From Bacteroidota bacterium (lineage in GTDB: Bacteria > Bacteroidota > Bacteroidia > Chitinophagales > Saprospiraceae), in contig JAJRQS010000018.1 of NCBI GenBank assembly GCA_024280135.1, positions 1 through 7,560 of the forward strand: 7,560 nucleotides of DNA, written 5' to 3'. Shown here piece by piece: positions 1 to 6,953 of the stretch (positions are counted from its first letter, which is position 1; the number at the start of each line of letters is the position of its first letter). A program made the position numbers and the translations under genes. The notes under the pieces were generated by a model. That model was not told where the DNA came from and made no database searches. It worked only from the letters and a program-made list of their open reading frames with translations.

Positions 1-536
1 GGCGCTTTTGTAAAAACATCCAATCGACTTAATTTCAAAGGGACGTTATTCAGTTCTTTGACCATTACCCATTTGGGTTGTGTATTGGGGAATACAACAT
101 AACCATCTTGCCAGTTATTGGTAAAGGGTCCATAAGTAGTCCAATCACCATCATCTTCGCTAATTCCATTAATGGAGTTACTACTTGTTAGAATGTAAAA
201 ATTCTGGAGGGAATGATCGTTATTGTTTAATCCCCGTCCAAAGAAGGAATCTCCTCGCCAATGAAGAATGAGTTCTTCTGCTTTTGTGTTTTGGACATCC
301 ACTTTAAGCGAAAAAGAAATAGGTCCATTTGAATATAACACCGTACTGTCTTTTGCATCTACTAATATAGATAAATCCTGTTCGGTCAATCCATCGTCCG
401 AGCACTTAATCGTCTTAAACAGACTAACACATTGGTTAGGGGCAACCTGCGGGATGCCAATTTGGCTATAACAGCTAAGAGCCGAAAAAAAGATAAAAAT
501 AGAGAGCGTCGCTCTATATATGGTAGAAAATAGCAT
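1..536 (-). CDS. Secreted protein of unknown function, N-terminal part (cut by left edge)
   Basis: Reading the minus strand from the ATG at 536-534 gives 178 open codons that run off the left edge. Residues 1-24 form a signal peptide: short start, Arg-8, a hydrophobic stretch around IFIFFSALS, then CYSQ, with likely cleavage before Gln-25, as is common in Bacteroidota. Cys-22 lies in ALSC, a poor lipobox, so ordinary signal peptidase cleavage is preferred. The rest is rich in beta-forming residues. The stretch from about residue 100 to 177 has Trp pairs (DWTTYGP, NNWQDG), then KWVMVKELN and ends LSRLDVFTK. That pattern resembles the last strands of a discoidin (F5/8 type C) or similar galactose-binding fold; this is a weak resemblance, not a firm call. 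The missing C-terminus would show whether it carries a type IX sorting domain. It lies downstream of porX on the same strand after a 150-base gap with no clear terminator; TATACTTG at 623-616 is a one-mismatch match to a -7 box. Confidence 0.8.
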   Translation of the reverse strand, partial: MLFSTIYRATLSIFIFFSALSCYSQIGIPQVAPNQCVSLFKTIKCSDDGLTEQDLSILVDAKDSTVLYSNGPISFSLKVDVQNTKAEELILHWRGDSFFGRGLNNNDHSLQNFYILTSSNSINGISEDDGDWTTYGPFTNNWQDGYVVFPNTQPKWVMVKELNNVPLKLSRLDVFTKA

Positions 537-686
537 AGTCGTTTACGGGTTCAAATTACTTTTAAAACAAATTGGCCTTGACAAAAAATTGGAGTCATCG
601 CGCAATAATTTTATGCAAGTATAGGAAATATTTCAAAATAATTAACCCTTTCAAATTGCCGAAGTTCAAATAACATACAAAAAGGC

Positions 687-2252
687 TTATACCTTACTGT
701 CCAGCACCACCACAGGGCAGATCATCTCTTCCAAAGAAATACCACCATGTTGGAATGTATTACGAAAGTAATTTAAAAACTTAGTATAATTGTTGGGGTA
801 TAGGAAATACATATCTTCTTTCGCAAAAACAAAGGTAGAACTGATATTCGGAGTCGGCAATCCCACATTATTAGGTTTTTTGATGGCTAGGACGTCCCTT
901 TGTTCGTAGCGCAAATTCCGACCAGCTTTGTAGCGCAAATTTGTGGTTGTATCTCTGTCCCCAACTATTTTAGAGGGTTTATTCACGCGAATGGTTCCAT
1001 GGTCTGTAGCAATAATCAGGCGTATTTTCTTTTCAGAAATTTTCTGCAAGGCTGACCATAAAGGAGAGTGTAAAAACCAAGATTTGGTCAGAGAGCGATA
1101 CGCTTTTTCATCTCCAGCTAATTCTTTAAGCACTTCCATCTCCGTCCGTGCATGCGACAGCATATCAATAAAATTATAAACGATAACCGTTAAGTCGTTG
1201 TCCAAATAATTTAAGACATTATCGTTAAGTTGTTTGGCTTTTCGGACGGACGTTACTTTGAAATAATCCATTTTAATCTCCTTATTTCGAAAAGCTTTTT
1301 TGACTTGAATGTCTAGTAGTTTGTCTTCGAAATTATTCTTACCTCCATCTTCAACGTCATTTTTCCAATACTCCTTATGATATCGTTCTATCTCAGCAGG
1401 TAACATTCCGGCGAAGATTGCATTTCTACTATATTGGGTGGTTGTGGGCAAAATACTACAAAAGGTATCCTCTTTAATGACTCGAAAGCGCTCAGCGATA
1501 ATGGGTTCAATAACTTTCCATTGGTCATATCTTAGGTTGTCTAACAACAACATCACCGTCGGCACCCCTTCTACCATATTTGGGAAAACACTTTCTCGCA
1601 TAACTTCATGCGACATGGTCGGTCTATCTTCTTTGGGGCCTAAGTGCCAGTTTTCGTAATTCTTCGTAATAAACTTCGAGAAGGAGGCATTTGCTTCGGA
1701 CTTTTGTGAAGATAAGATGTCTGCCATGTTTAAAGAATTGGAATGATCGATCTTCAATTCCCAAGCAACGATTTCTTTATAGACACTGACCCATTCGTCA
1801 AAATTCAATCCACTATTAATTTGCATAAATATCTTCCGAAAGTCTTGTTGGTAACCAGAAGATGTTTTTTCTCGAACCAATCGCTTGTTGTCCACCACTT
1901 TTTTTAGCGTAAGCAAAATTTGATTGGGGTTTACAGGCTTGATAAGGTAGTCAGTAATCTGTGCGCCAATCGCCTCCTCCATGATGTTTTCCGCTGCATT
2001 CTTTGTAATCATTACAATAGGTACATTAGGGTTGACTGCTTTAAGCTTAGGTAAAGTCTCCAATCCAGTCATGCCGGGCATGGATTCATCCAAAAAGATA
2101 ATATCTATATCTGGATTTTCTTCTAGGTCCTCAATAGCGTCATACCCATTAGTGGCAGCGATTAATTGATAGCCTTTGGTTTCTAGAAATAAAAAGTGAG
2201 GTTTTAGTAAGTCGATTTCATCATCGACCCATAGAATTTTGACGTTGCTCAT
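687..2252 (-). CDS. porX: PorX-type response regulator with PglZ phosphatase-fold domain
   Basis: 521 residues, about the length of P. gingivalis PorX. Residues 1-120 are a receiver domain: acidic pair Asp-10/Asp-11, phospho-acceptor Asp-55 in FLDESMPGMTG, Thr-83 and Lys-105 (in LIKP). A helical linker follows at about 125-225. Residues 230-520 form a PglZ (alkaline phosphatase superfamily) domain with the expected metal and nucleophile motifs: Asp-238 in LLLDNLRYDQW, Thr-270 to Thr-272 in ILPTTTQYSR, Asp-363 and His-367 in NFIDMLSHAR, Asp-417 and His-418 in ATDHG, and His-502 in QHGGISLEEM. All are present, so the enzyme should be active. Family knowledge: PorX is phosphorylated by PorY, controls type IX secretion genes together with an ECF sigma factor in P. 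gingivalis, and acts as a zinc-dependent phosphodiesterase on cyclic oligonucleotides. The ATG at 2252 places the receiver motif at the usual distance. It is divergent from the HD gene; a TATTTTTG box lies about 90 bases upstream. Confidence 0.93.
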   Translation of the reverse strand: MSNVKILWVDDEIDLLKPHFLFLETKGYQLIAATNGYDAIEDLEENPDIDIIFLDESMPGMTGLETLPKLKAVNPNVPIVMITKNAAENIMEEAIGAQITDYLIKPVNPNQILLTLKKVVDNKRLVREKTSSGYQQDFRKIFMQINSGLNFDEWVSVYKEIVAWELKIDHSNSLNMADILSSQKSEANASFSKFITKNYENWHLGPKEDRPTMSHEVMRESVFPNMVEGVPTVMLLLDNLRYDQWKVIEPIIAERFRVIKEDTFCSILPTTTQYSRNAIFAGMLPAEIERYHKEYWKNDVEDGGKNNFEDKLLDIQVKKAFRNKEIKMDYFKVTSVRKAKQLNDNVLNYLDNDLTVIVYNFIDMLSHARTEMEVLKELAGDEKAYRSLTKSWFLHSPLWSALQKISEKKIRLIIATDHGTIRVNKPSKIVGDRDTTTNLRYKAGRNLRYEQRDVLAIKKPNNVGLPTPNISSTFVFAKEDMYFLYPNNYTKFLNYFRNTFQHGGISLEEMICPVVVLDSKV

Positions 2253-2341
2253 GGATTGGTTTTTTGTTACTTTTTGAAGCTCAATAAAATCTCAAAGAAG
2301 TAGAATATTTTTTTTACGCAAGTAAACAGAATAATGATGGG

Positions 2342-2349
2342 CAAAAATA
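2342..2349 (-). promoter_or_regulatory. Possible -7 box of the porX promoter (TATTTTTG)
   Basis: On the minus strand, bases 2349-2342 read TATTTTTG, an exact match to the Bacteroidota -7 consensus TAnnTTTG. Transcription would start near 2335 and leave a leader of about 80 bases before porX. No TTG was found at the -33 distance, and AT-rich gaps produce such matches by chance, so this is a tentative call. On the opposite strand GAACTTTG (2351-2358) is a poorer candidate for the HD gene, about 40 bases before its ATG. If both are real, the divergent promoters lie back to back. Confidence 0.35.
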
Positions 2350-2397
2350 CGAACTTTGAGCATTCTTAACGCCATCCTTGATGGGCATATTTCGACA

Positions 2398-3612
2398 ATG
2401 GGAAGAAAAAAGATTTTTAATGACCCTGTTTATGGGTTTGTGGAGATTCCTTACGGAATTATTTTTGATCTTGTAGATCATCCATTTTTTCAACGATTGC
2501 GTCGGATACGGCAACTAGGCTTAACAAATTTAGTTTATCCAGGCGCCAACCACAATCGTTTTCAACATGCTTTAGGCGCATACTACTTAATGTCTAAGGC
2601 CATTCGAGTACTTCGAGCAAAAGGAGTCACCATCTCTGAAGCAGAAGCAGAAGCTGTTGGGATTGCGATATTGCTCCATGATATAGGACATGGGCCTCAA
2701 AGTCATGCTTTGGAACACTCTATTGTTAGTTTTAGTCATGAAGAGCTTTCGTTATTATTTATGGACAGGCTGAATCAAGAGTATGAGGGGCGCTTAGATC
2801 TTGCGATAAAAATCTTTAAAGATGAGCACTCAAAGCGTTTTTTACATCAATTGGTCTCTGGGCAATTAGATATGGATCGCATGGACTACTTAAATAGAGA
2901 TAGTTATTTTACGGGCGTGATAGAAGGGCGAGTGGGCTATGATCGAATTATCAAGATGCTTGATGTAAGGGATAATGAGCTGGTGGTGGAAGAAAAGGGG
3001 ATATATTCCATTGAGCAGTTTTTGAGTGCCAGACGTATTATGTATTGGCAGGTTTATTTACATAAAACGTCTCTTTCTGCAGAATTGATGCTGATTCAGT
3101 TGTTTAAGCGAGCCAAGGAGCTTGCGCGAAAAGGCAAAAAGTTTGATGTTTCAGCTTCTTTAGTGCAGTTTTTAGAAGAAGATGTGGATTTTGCGAAAGC
3201 GAAAGAAGATCCAAAGTGGCTAGATTTGTTTGCAAAATTAGATGATTGTGACATTCAAATGGCGATTAAGAGCTTTATTGACCAGGATGATTTTGTCCTA
3301 AGTTATCTAGCATCAGGGCTCCAGAACCGCCAACTTTTTAGATTGGAGTACAAAAAAACATCTTTCCCTAAAGATTATTCTGACCAAATAAAAAATAAAT
3401 TAGCACTAAAATTGAAAGATACCACCAAAGATAATACTGATTTATTAGTATTCAACGGAACACAAACCAATCTTTCCTACAATTCGCAACAAGAAATAAG
3501 TATATTATTCAAGGATAACAGCGTAAGTCCCCTGTCTCAGATCGCTGATTCTGAACTCGGGATAAAACAAATTAAGAAATATTATATTTGTTATCCTAAA
3601 ATAAAAGCTTAA
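2398..3612 (+). CDS. HD-domain phosphohydrolase (YwfO/SAMHD1-like, probable dNTP triphosphohydrolase family)
   Basis: 404 residues from the ATG at 2398. The frame is open further upstream to a TTG at 2356, but those 14 extra residues have no family character, whereas the protein from Met at 2398 begins MGRKKIFNDPVYGFVEIP, the usual start of this family (COG1078). HD metal ligands are all present: His-57 in RFQHALG, His-94/Asp-95 in LLHDIGHGP, and Asp-160 within LDMDRMDYLNRDS. The pattern QRLRRIRQLGLTNLVYPGA (residues 32-50) is typical of SAMHD1-like dNTPases. Members studied in Firmicutes hydrolyse dNTPs to nucleosides and triphosphate; the Bacteroidota branch is less studied, so the substrate here is inferred. 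The last 150 residues are helical and more variable. It is cytoplasmic, with no signal peptide. In many Bacteroidota I recall the equivalent gene preceding lpxD-lpxC/fabZ-lpxA; here a repeat protein with its own promoter follows instead. Confidence 0.88.
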   Translation: MGRKKIFNDPVYGFVEIPYGIIFDLVDHPFFQRLRRIRQLGLTNLVYPGANHNRFQHALGAYYLMSKAIRVLRAKGVTISEAEAEAVGIAILLHDIGHGPQSHALEHSIVSFSHEELSLLFMDRLNQEYEGRLDLAIKIFKDEHSKRFLHQLVSGQLDMDRMDYLNRDSYFTGVIEGRVGYDRIIKMLDVRDNELVVEEKGIYSIEQFLSARRIMYWQVYLHKTSLSAELMLIQLFKRAKELARKGKKFDVSASLVQFLEEDVDFAKAKEDPKWLDLFAKLDDCDIQMAIKSFIDQDDFVLSYLASGLQNRQLFRLEYKKTSFPKDYSDQIKNKLALKLKDTTKDNTDLLVFNGTQTNLSYNSQQEISILFKDNSVSPLSQIADSELGIKQIKKYYICYPKIKA

Positions 3613-3613
3613 C

Positions 3614-3649
3614 TTTGCATACTGAAAAAGGAAAAGATTATTATCTTTG
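3614..3649 (+). promoter_or_regulatory. Promoter of the 23-residue-repeat protein gene
   Basis: TATCTTTG at 3642-3649 is an exact match to the Bacteroidota -7 box TAnnTTTG and is followed by C, as is common. TTTG at 3614-3617 could be the -33 box, though the 24-base spacer is a few bases longer than usual. The predicted start near 3656 gives a leader of about 57 AT-rich bases before the ATG at 3713. It lies just after the stop codon of the HD gene, so the two genes probably do not depend on a single transcript. Confidence 0.55.
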
Positions 3650-3712
3650 CTTTAATCATGTTCAAAATGAACAAACTTGAAATTTTTATTCTTAACTTAA
3701 ACGCTTCCGACT

Positions 3713-5110
3713 ATGAAGAGAGTTAATTTTTTACTCGCCATTATTTTGTTTTTCTCTGTTGCAGTAAATGCACAGACAGGTCCTGGTGATGATATGCCTG
3801 TTGAAAGAGAGCCAGGCAGTTGCTACGCCAAATGTTTGATCCAAGATCAGTATGAAACTCAGACTGAAAAAATCATGACTAAAGCGGAGGACGTACGCTA
3901 TGAAGTAGTTCCGGCTACTTATGAAACAACTACGCAGCAAGTTATGACCAAAGCTGCTTCTTCTAGGTACTATGCTGTACCTGCTGAATTTGGTTCTGAA
4001 ACTGTATCTTATGTAAGTAAAGCACCTAGTAGCCGTTTGGTTGTTGTGCCAGCTACATTTGAAAATACTACTGAAAGAATTATGGTTCGCCCTGAGTACA
4101 AGCGCCTTGAGGTTGTACCGGCTACTTATGAAACTGTATCTGAGCAAGTTATGGTAAAACCAGCTTACAAGCGCATTGTGACTGTACCTGGTTCTTACGA
4201 GAATGTAACTGAATCTTATTTGATTGAAGCTGAATCTAAGCGTCTTCAAACAATGACACCAAAGTATGAAACTCAAACTGAAACTATTGAGGTAAGACCT
4301 GCGTCTACCAAATGGGTAAAGAAGAGAGGAAACAAGGCTTGTTTGTCTGAAGATCCTGATGATTGTTTAGTTTGGTGTTTAGTGGAGATTCCTGCTCAAA
4401 GCAGAACAGTAACAAAGCGTGTAAACGTAGGTTGTGCTGGTGGAGATGGAACACCTAACTCTAACTGTACTAGAGAAGTTGTGATTCCTGCTAAGATGGG
4501 TACACGTACTTATAGAAAAGTTAAGACTTCTCCTACAACTAGAGAAGAAGAAGTTCCTGCTCAATTTAAGACTATCACTAAGCGTGTAGTAAAGACTCCA
4601 GCTACTGTAAGAGAAGTTGTTGTTCCTGCTGAGTATAAGGATGTTTCTGTTAGAAGAGTGAAAACTCCTGCTACAACTAGAGAAGAAGCTATTCCAGAAC
4701 AAACTGCTTCTTACAAGAAGACAATTGTTACGAAGCCTGCTACTGTAAGAGAAGAAACTATCCCTTCTGAAAATGGAACTATCTCTACGAAAGTAGTAAA
4801 GACACCTGCTTCTGTAAGAGAAATTTCTATCCCTGCTGAATTTACTACTATCACACGTCGTGTATTAGTAAAGAAAGGTGGTTTCACTGAGTGGAAGAAA
4901 GTTCTTTGTAACTCTGATGTAACTAGCTACACAGTACGTCAAATCCAAAAGGCATTGATGGATAGAGGGTATGATGTTGGTGCTGCTGGAGCGGATAACG
5001 TAATGGGTGCTGACACTAAGTCTGCTCTTGTTAAGTTTCAAAAGAAGAATGGTCTTCCTATCGGAAGCTTAGACTTTGCAACTTTGAAAGCTCTTGGAGT
5101 AAAGTATTAA
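3713..5110 (+). CDS. Exported protein of tandem 23-residue repeats with C-terminal peptidoglycan-binding domain
   Basis: 465 residues. Residues 1-20 are a clear signal peptide (MKR, hydrophobic core, VNA, cleaved before Gln-21), so the protein is exported, probably to the periplasm. Residues 46-388 are about fourteen repeats of exactly 23 residues, except repeat 7 (184-228) and repeat 8 (229-260), which carry Cys-bearing insertions. Repeat consensus: aromatic-E-T-x-T-x-x-V-x-V-K-P-A-x-x-R-x-x-x-V-P-A. Repeats 1-6 are mixed in charge; repeats 9-13 are strongly basic (KRVVKTPATVRE type). Eight cysteines (37, 41, 210, 218, 222, 241, 252, 399) could form disulphides; C37/C41 and C218/C222 share the spacing CxxxCL. 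Residues 403-465 fit a PG_binding_1 domain: VRQIQKALMDRGYD, DNVMGADTKSALVKFQ, LDFATLKALGV. I recall similar proteins in Bacteroidota annotated only as peptidoglycan-binding; a wall-attached structural role is inference. Uniform codon choice (GCT, CCT, ACT, GTA, TCT) and its own promoter and terminator suggest strong expression. Confidence 0.88.
   Translation: MKRVNFLLAIILFFSVAVNAQTGPGDDMPVEREPGSCYAKCLIQDQYETQTEKIMTKAEDVRYEVVPATYETTTQQVMTKAASSRYYAVPAEFGSETVSYVSKAPSSRLVVVPATFENTTERIMVRPEYKRLEVVPATYETVSEQVMVKPAYKRIVTVPGSYENVTESYLIEAESKRLQTMTPKYETQTETIEVRPASTKWVKKRGNKACLSEDPDDCLVWCLVEIPAQSRTVTKRVNVGCAGGDGTPNSNCTREVVIPAKMGTRTYRKVKTSPTTREEEVPAQFKTITKRVVKTPATVREVVVPAEYKDVSVRRVKTPATTREEAIPEQTASYKKTIVTKPATVREETIPSENGTISTKVVKTPASVREISIPAEFTTITRRVLVKKGGFTEWKKVLCNSDVTSYTVRQIQKALMDRGYDVGAAGADNVMGADTKSALVKFQKKNGLPIGSLDFATLKALGVKY
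3848..4876 (+). repeat. Array of about fourteen 69-base coding repeats
   Basis: The repeats encode residues 46-388 of the exported protein. Units at residues 46, 69, 92, 115, 138, 161, 184, 229, 261, 284, 307, 330, 353 and 376 line up on a closing VPA/IPA/VPG-type tripeptide. Eleven are exactly 23 codons long; units 7 (45 codons) and 8 (32 codons) are enlarged by insertions and unit 14 is incomplete. The protein pattern is stronger than the DNA identity: only short strings such as ACTAGAGAAGAAG recur, which points to old duplication kept by selection rather than recent slippage. Confidence 0.85.
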
Positions 5111-5147
5111 TCTATAAGCCGATTTAATTCGGATTGATTAAATATAT

Positions 5148-5184
5148 AAAATCCGTTCCTATTCATTTAGGAACGGATTTTTTT
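5148..5184 (+). terminator. Strong intrinsic terminator after the repeat-protein gene
   Basis: A perfect 14-base-pair stem (left arm 5148-5161, right arm 5168-5181, core ATCCGTTCCTA / TAGGAACGGAT) with a 6-base loop runs into a seven-T tract at 5178-5184. It begins 38 bases after the TAA at 5108-5110. Read on the minus strand the stem is followed by TTTTATATATTT, so it may also stop the convergent transcript of the lpxH gene pair. Confidence 0.9.
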
Positions 5185-5302
5185 ATTCGTATTCTAGGGT
5201 GAAGGGAGCAAGCCTAAGTAATCTTGTGTGTTCACATCACGTACTTTCACATTTAATTCTCCTTCGGCAAAAGGGATTTGTGTTTTAAGTTGGTATTAGT
5301 AG

Positions 5303-6154
5303 TTAGCCTTTACCAAAGAATTTTATGATAGCTCCATCTCCAGATATATATGAAGTGCCATTCAAAGACCAAGAAGTGGTAGGCGTATGCGTAACGGGCA
5401 ATTTCAATTGAATAAGTTCTAAGGTACTCTTATAATAAAATACTTGCCCTTTCTTATTCTGTATAAGTAATCGACTATCTGTAAATTGAAAATTAACTAT
5501 TTGTTCATTTCCGATTAATACACGTAATTGCTCCCCGACTAAGGATAAGGTATATAGATTTCCAGTTGAAGAAAGACAGTATAGTACACCGTCCTTTACG
5601 AGCATCTTTTTCATTTTGAAATCATCCTCTATTGCAAGGTTAAAAGGAAAACTCCTTAGAGGTGTTTCCCTGTCTTTTGCCATCAGCATTAATTGCATCG
5701 CAGAAGCATCATAAATCCACAATTCATTATTTCCCGAAAGGCAAACAGCCGTGACATTGGTGTATCCCCAATCTACCAAATTAATTTTTGTTAAGGGGTT
5801 AAGGGTTCGATCTAATAATTGGATAACTTGATAGTCTTCGTAAAAGCACATTGTTGCTAATGGATTAGAAACATCAATAGTCGATAATTGACCTAGCCTA
5901 GAGTTTGAATAGCGAAACACTTCCTTCTTTTGCACAAATTTAATCAGCTCTTCATTTTGCACGACAAAAAGCGCACCGAACGGATCTATCAGAAACTGAT
6001 CGTGTTCTACCACCATTGAATCTTTCAGAGCCCAACCATTCAAACCACTACCAACGTTTCTTTTTTGCGGAAGCTGACCGCTAAAGCTACAAGTGCTTAG
6101 GATAAACAACAGGATTGTCGCTTTCAAAAAATTGAATTTGTAAATCTTTTCCAT
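5303..6154 (-). CDS. Exported protein of an uncharacterised, probably beta-propeller-like Bacteroidota family
   Basis: 283 residues from the ATG at 6154. Residues 1-22 look like an export signal: Lys-rich start, then KATILLFILSTC. LSTC at 19-22 is a loose lipobox, so it may be a lipoprotein anchored at Cys-22. The body recalls a family found widely in Bacteroidota genomes: LIDPFGALFVV (55-65), FRYSNSRLG (80-88), IDVSNPLATMCFYED (93-107), QLLD (112-115) and NELWIYDAS (143-151). These short strand-turn-strand units, ending with aromatic or Asp residues, suggest a propeller or WD/NHL-like fold; function is unknown. The start is uncertain: an ATG at 6166 and a TTG at 6127 (giving MKATILLF) are alternatives. 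With the start at 6154 the gene overlaps the end of lpxH by 68 bases in another frame, which suggests one transcript and translational coupling. No ribosome binding site separates the choices. Confidence 0.78.
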   Translation of the reverse strand: MEKIYKFNFLKATILLFILSTCSFSGQLPQKRNVGSGLNGWALKDSMVVEHDQFLIDPFGALFVVQNEELIKFVQKKEVFRYSNSRLGQLSTIDVSNPLATMCFYEDYQVIQLLDRTLNPLTKINLVDWGYTNVTAVCLSGNNELWIYDASAMQLMLMAKDRETPLRSFPFNLAIEDDFKMKKMLVKDGVLYCLSSTGNLYTLSLVGEQLRVLIGNEQIVNFQFTDSRLLIQNKKGQVFYYKSTLELIQLKLPVTHTPTTSWSLNGTSYISGDGAIIKFFGKG

Positions 6155-6869
6155 CAAATACGGCATAAGAATATTGGGTTAACCATTCACCAAGGTTAAT
6201 ATAACGGCTCTGATTATTGTTTAGTACCAAATCAATAGGAAGATGCCGATGCCCAAAAACGAAATAATCAACGGATGTCTTTTTGAGTACACCATTCGCA
6301 TATTGCACCAACCATTCGTTGTCTGCCCCTAGCCAGCCTTTTGCCAAGTCCTGTTTGCCAGCATCTTTACTCTTTTGAGACCAAAAATTAGCGATACCAA
6401 TGCCTAGGTTTGGATGAATCCGAGCAAAAAGCCACTGACTGATTGGACTTGCAAATACTTTTTTGATAAACTTATAACCCCGATCTCCTGGTCCAAGTCC
6501 ATCTCCATGGGCTAAGTAAAATGTCTTTCCACTAATCGTTAGGTTTAGGGGTTTTCGCAAAATAGGAATATTTAATGCTTCTTTAAAATAAGAAAACATC
6601 CACATGTCGTGATTGCCAACAAAGAAAGTAATGGGTATTCCTGCGTCTGTTAATTCAGCCAATTTGCCCAAAAGGCGCGTATAGCCTTTGGGAATCACCT
6701 GTTTGTATTCAAACCAAAAATCAAAAACATCGCCAAGCAAATAAATGTGCTTGGCATCTTTTTTTACCATATCTAACCACCTAACGATCTTCTTTTCCCT
6801 CTCCATGGAGGTCAAATGAGCATCTACACCTAGGTGAAAATCAGAAACAAAGTAGGTCTTATTTCGCAT
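6087..6869 (-). CDS. lpxH: UDP-2,3-diacylglucosamine diphosphatase-type metallophosphoesterase (LpxH family)
   Basis: 260 residues from the ATG at 6869, beginning MRNKTYFVSDFHLG, the normal start of this family. Calcineurin-like metal ligands are all present: Asp-10 and His-12 (SDFHLG), Asp-47 (LLGDVFDFWFEY), Asn-86/His-87 (GNHDMWM), His-121 (AHGDGLGPGD) and His-207/His-209 (GHRH). LpxH removes UMP from UDP-2,3-diacylglucosamine to give lipid X, the fourth step of lipid A synthesis, at the inner face of the cytoplasmic membrane. The segment around GPGDRGYKFIKKVF and ARIHPN (126-154) is typical of Bacteroidota members. The frame extends upstream to 6923, but those 18 hydrophobic residues would overlap the plus-strand promoter at 6917-6947 and are not family-like. 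Some Bacteroidota carry several related phosphoesterases, so substrate specificity is likely but not proven. The next gene overlaps its 3' end. Confidence 0.85.
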   Translation of the reverse strand: MRNKTYFVSDFHLGVDAHLTSMEREKKIVRWLDMVKKDAKHIYLLGDVFDFWFEYKQVIPKGYTRLLGKLAELTDAGIPITFFVGNHDMWMFSYFKEALNIPILRKPLNLTISGKTFYLAHGDGLGPGDRGYKFIKKVFASPISQWLFARIHPNLGIGIANFWSQKSKDAGKQDLAKGWLGADNEWLVQYANGVLKKTSVDYFVFGHRHLPIDLVLNNNQSRYINLGEWLTQYSYAVFDGKDLQIQFFESDNPVVYPKHL

Positions 6870-6916
6870 ATTGAGCGCTAAGATAGGTGTCAAGACCATA
6901 ATAAAACAAAAAAAGA

Positions 6917-6947
6917 TTGACATATAAAGAAAGAACGCTTATCTTTG
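6917..6947 (+). promoter_or_regulatory. Well-formed Bacteroidota-type promoter (TTGACA, 17 bases, TATCTTTG)
   Basis: TTGACA at 6917-6922 is followed, after 17 bases, by TATCTTTG at 6940-6947, an exact TAnnTTTG -7 box with TTG about 20 bases ahead, the usual -33/-7 arrangement in Bacteroidota. The predicted start lies near 6952-6955, exactly where the first of two hairpins begins. It points rightward to the sigma gene, which starts about 225 bases later. It is the best promoter in the window, and the same TATCTTTG box precedes the repeat-protein gene. Confidence 0.6.
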
Positions 6948-6953
6948 TTGTTC

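Noticed and set aside
268..471. Plus-strand 67-codon frame
   Set aside because: It lies opposite the secreted-protein gene, which has a clear signal peptide and runs without stops to the edge.
499..518. AGAGCG-T-CGCTCT dyad within the secreted protein's signal peptide codons
   Set aside because: A 1-base loop is sterically unlikely as RNA, and it sits in coding sequence; probably chance.
670..689. AAGG...CCTTTTT near the porX stop as a terminator
   Set aside because: The stem is only 4 base pairs and overlaps the stop codon; too weak to call.
943..2169. Three plus-strand frames (943-1179, 1438-1659, 1981-2169) within porX
   Set aside because: All are antisense to conserved receiver or PglZ motifs of porX and lack family features.
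2356..2397. TTG start giving the HD protein 14 more residues
   Set aside because: The extra residues are not family-like, and an ATG at 2398 begins exactly at the conserved N-terminus.
2314..2514. Minus-strand 66-codon frame over the porX/HD gap and the HD gene start
   Set aside because: It is antisense to conserved HD gene codons and has no recognisable product.
3731..4702. Two long minus-strand open frames (3731-4276 and 4379-4702) opposite the repeat gene
   Set aside because: They mirror the repeat gene's codon bias: the translations are low-complexity (Ser, Asn, Phe, Arg rich), follow the same 69-base period and resemble no family. The plus-strand gene has a signal peptide, a domain and a promoter.
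3848..4876. Regular spacing considered as a CRISPR array or satellite DNA
   Set aside because: The period is 69 bases in one reading frame with synonymous divergence, there are no identical repeats with unique spacers, and the product is a coherent exported protein.
6870..6923. Upstream ATG start for LpxH at 6923, adding 18 hydrophobic residues
   Set aside because: The family begins at the SDFHLG region a few residues after the ATG at 6869, and the extension overlaps a good plus-strand promoter. A membrane anchor cannot be fully excluded.
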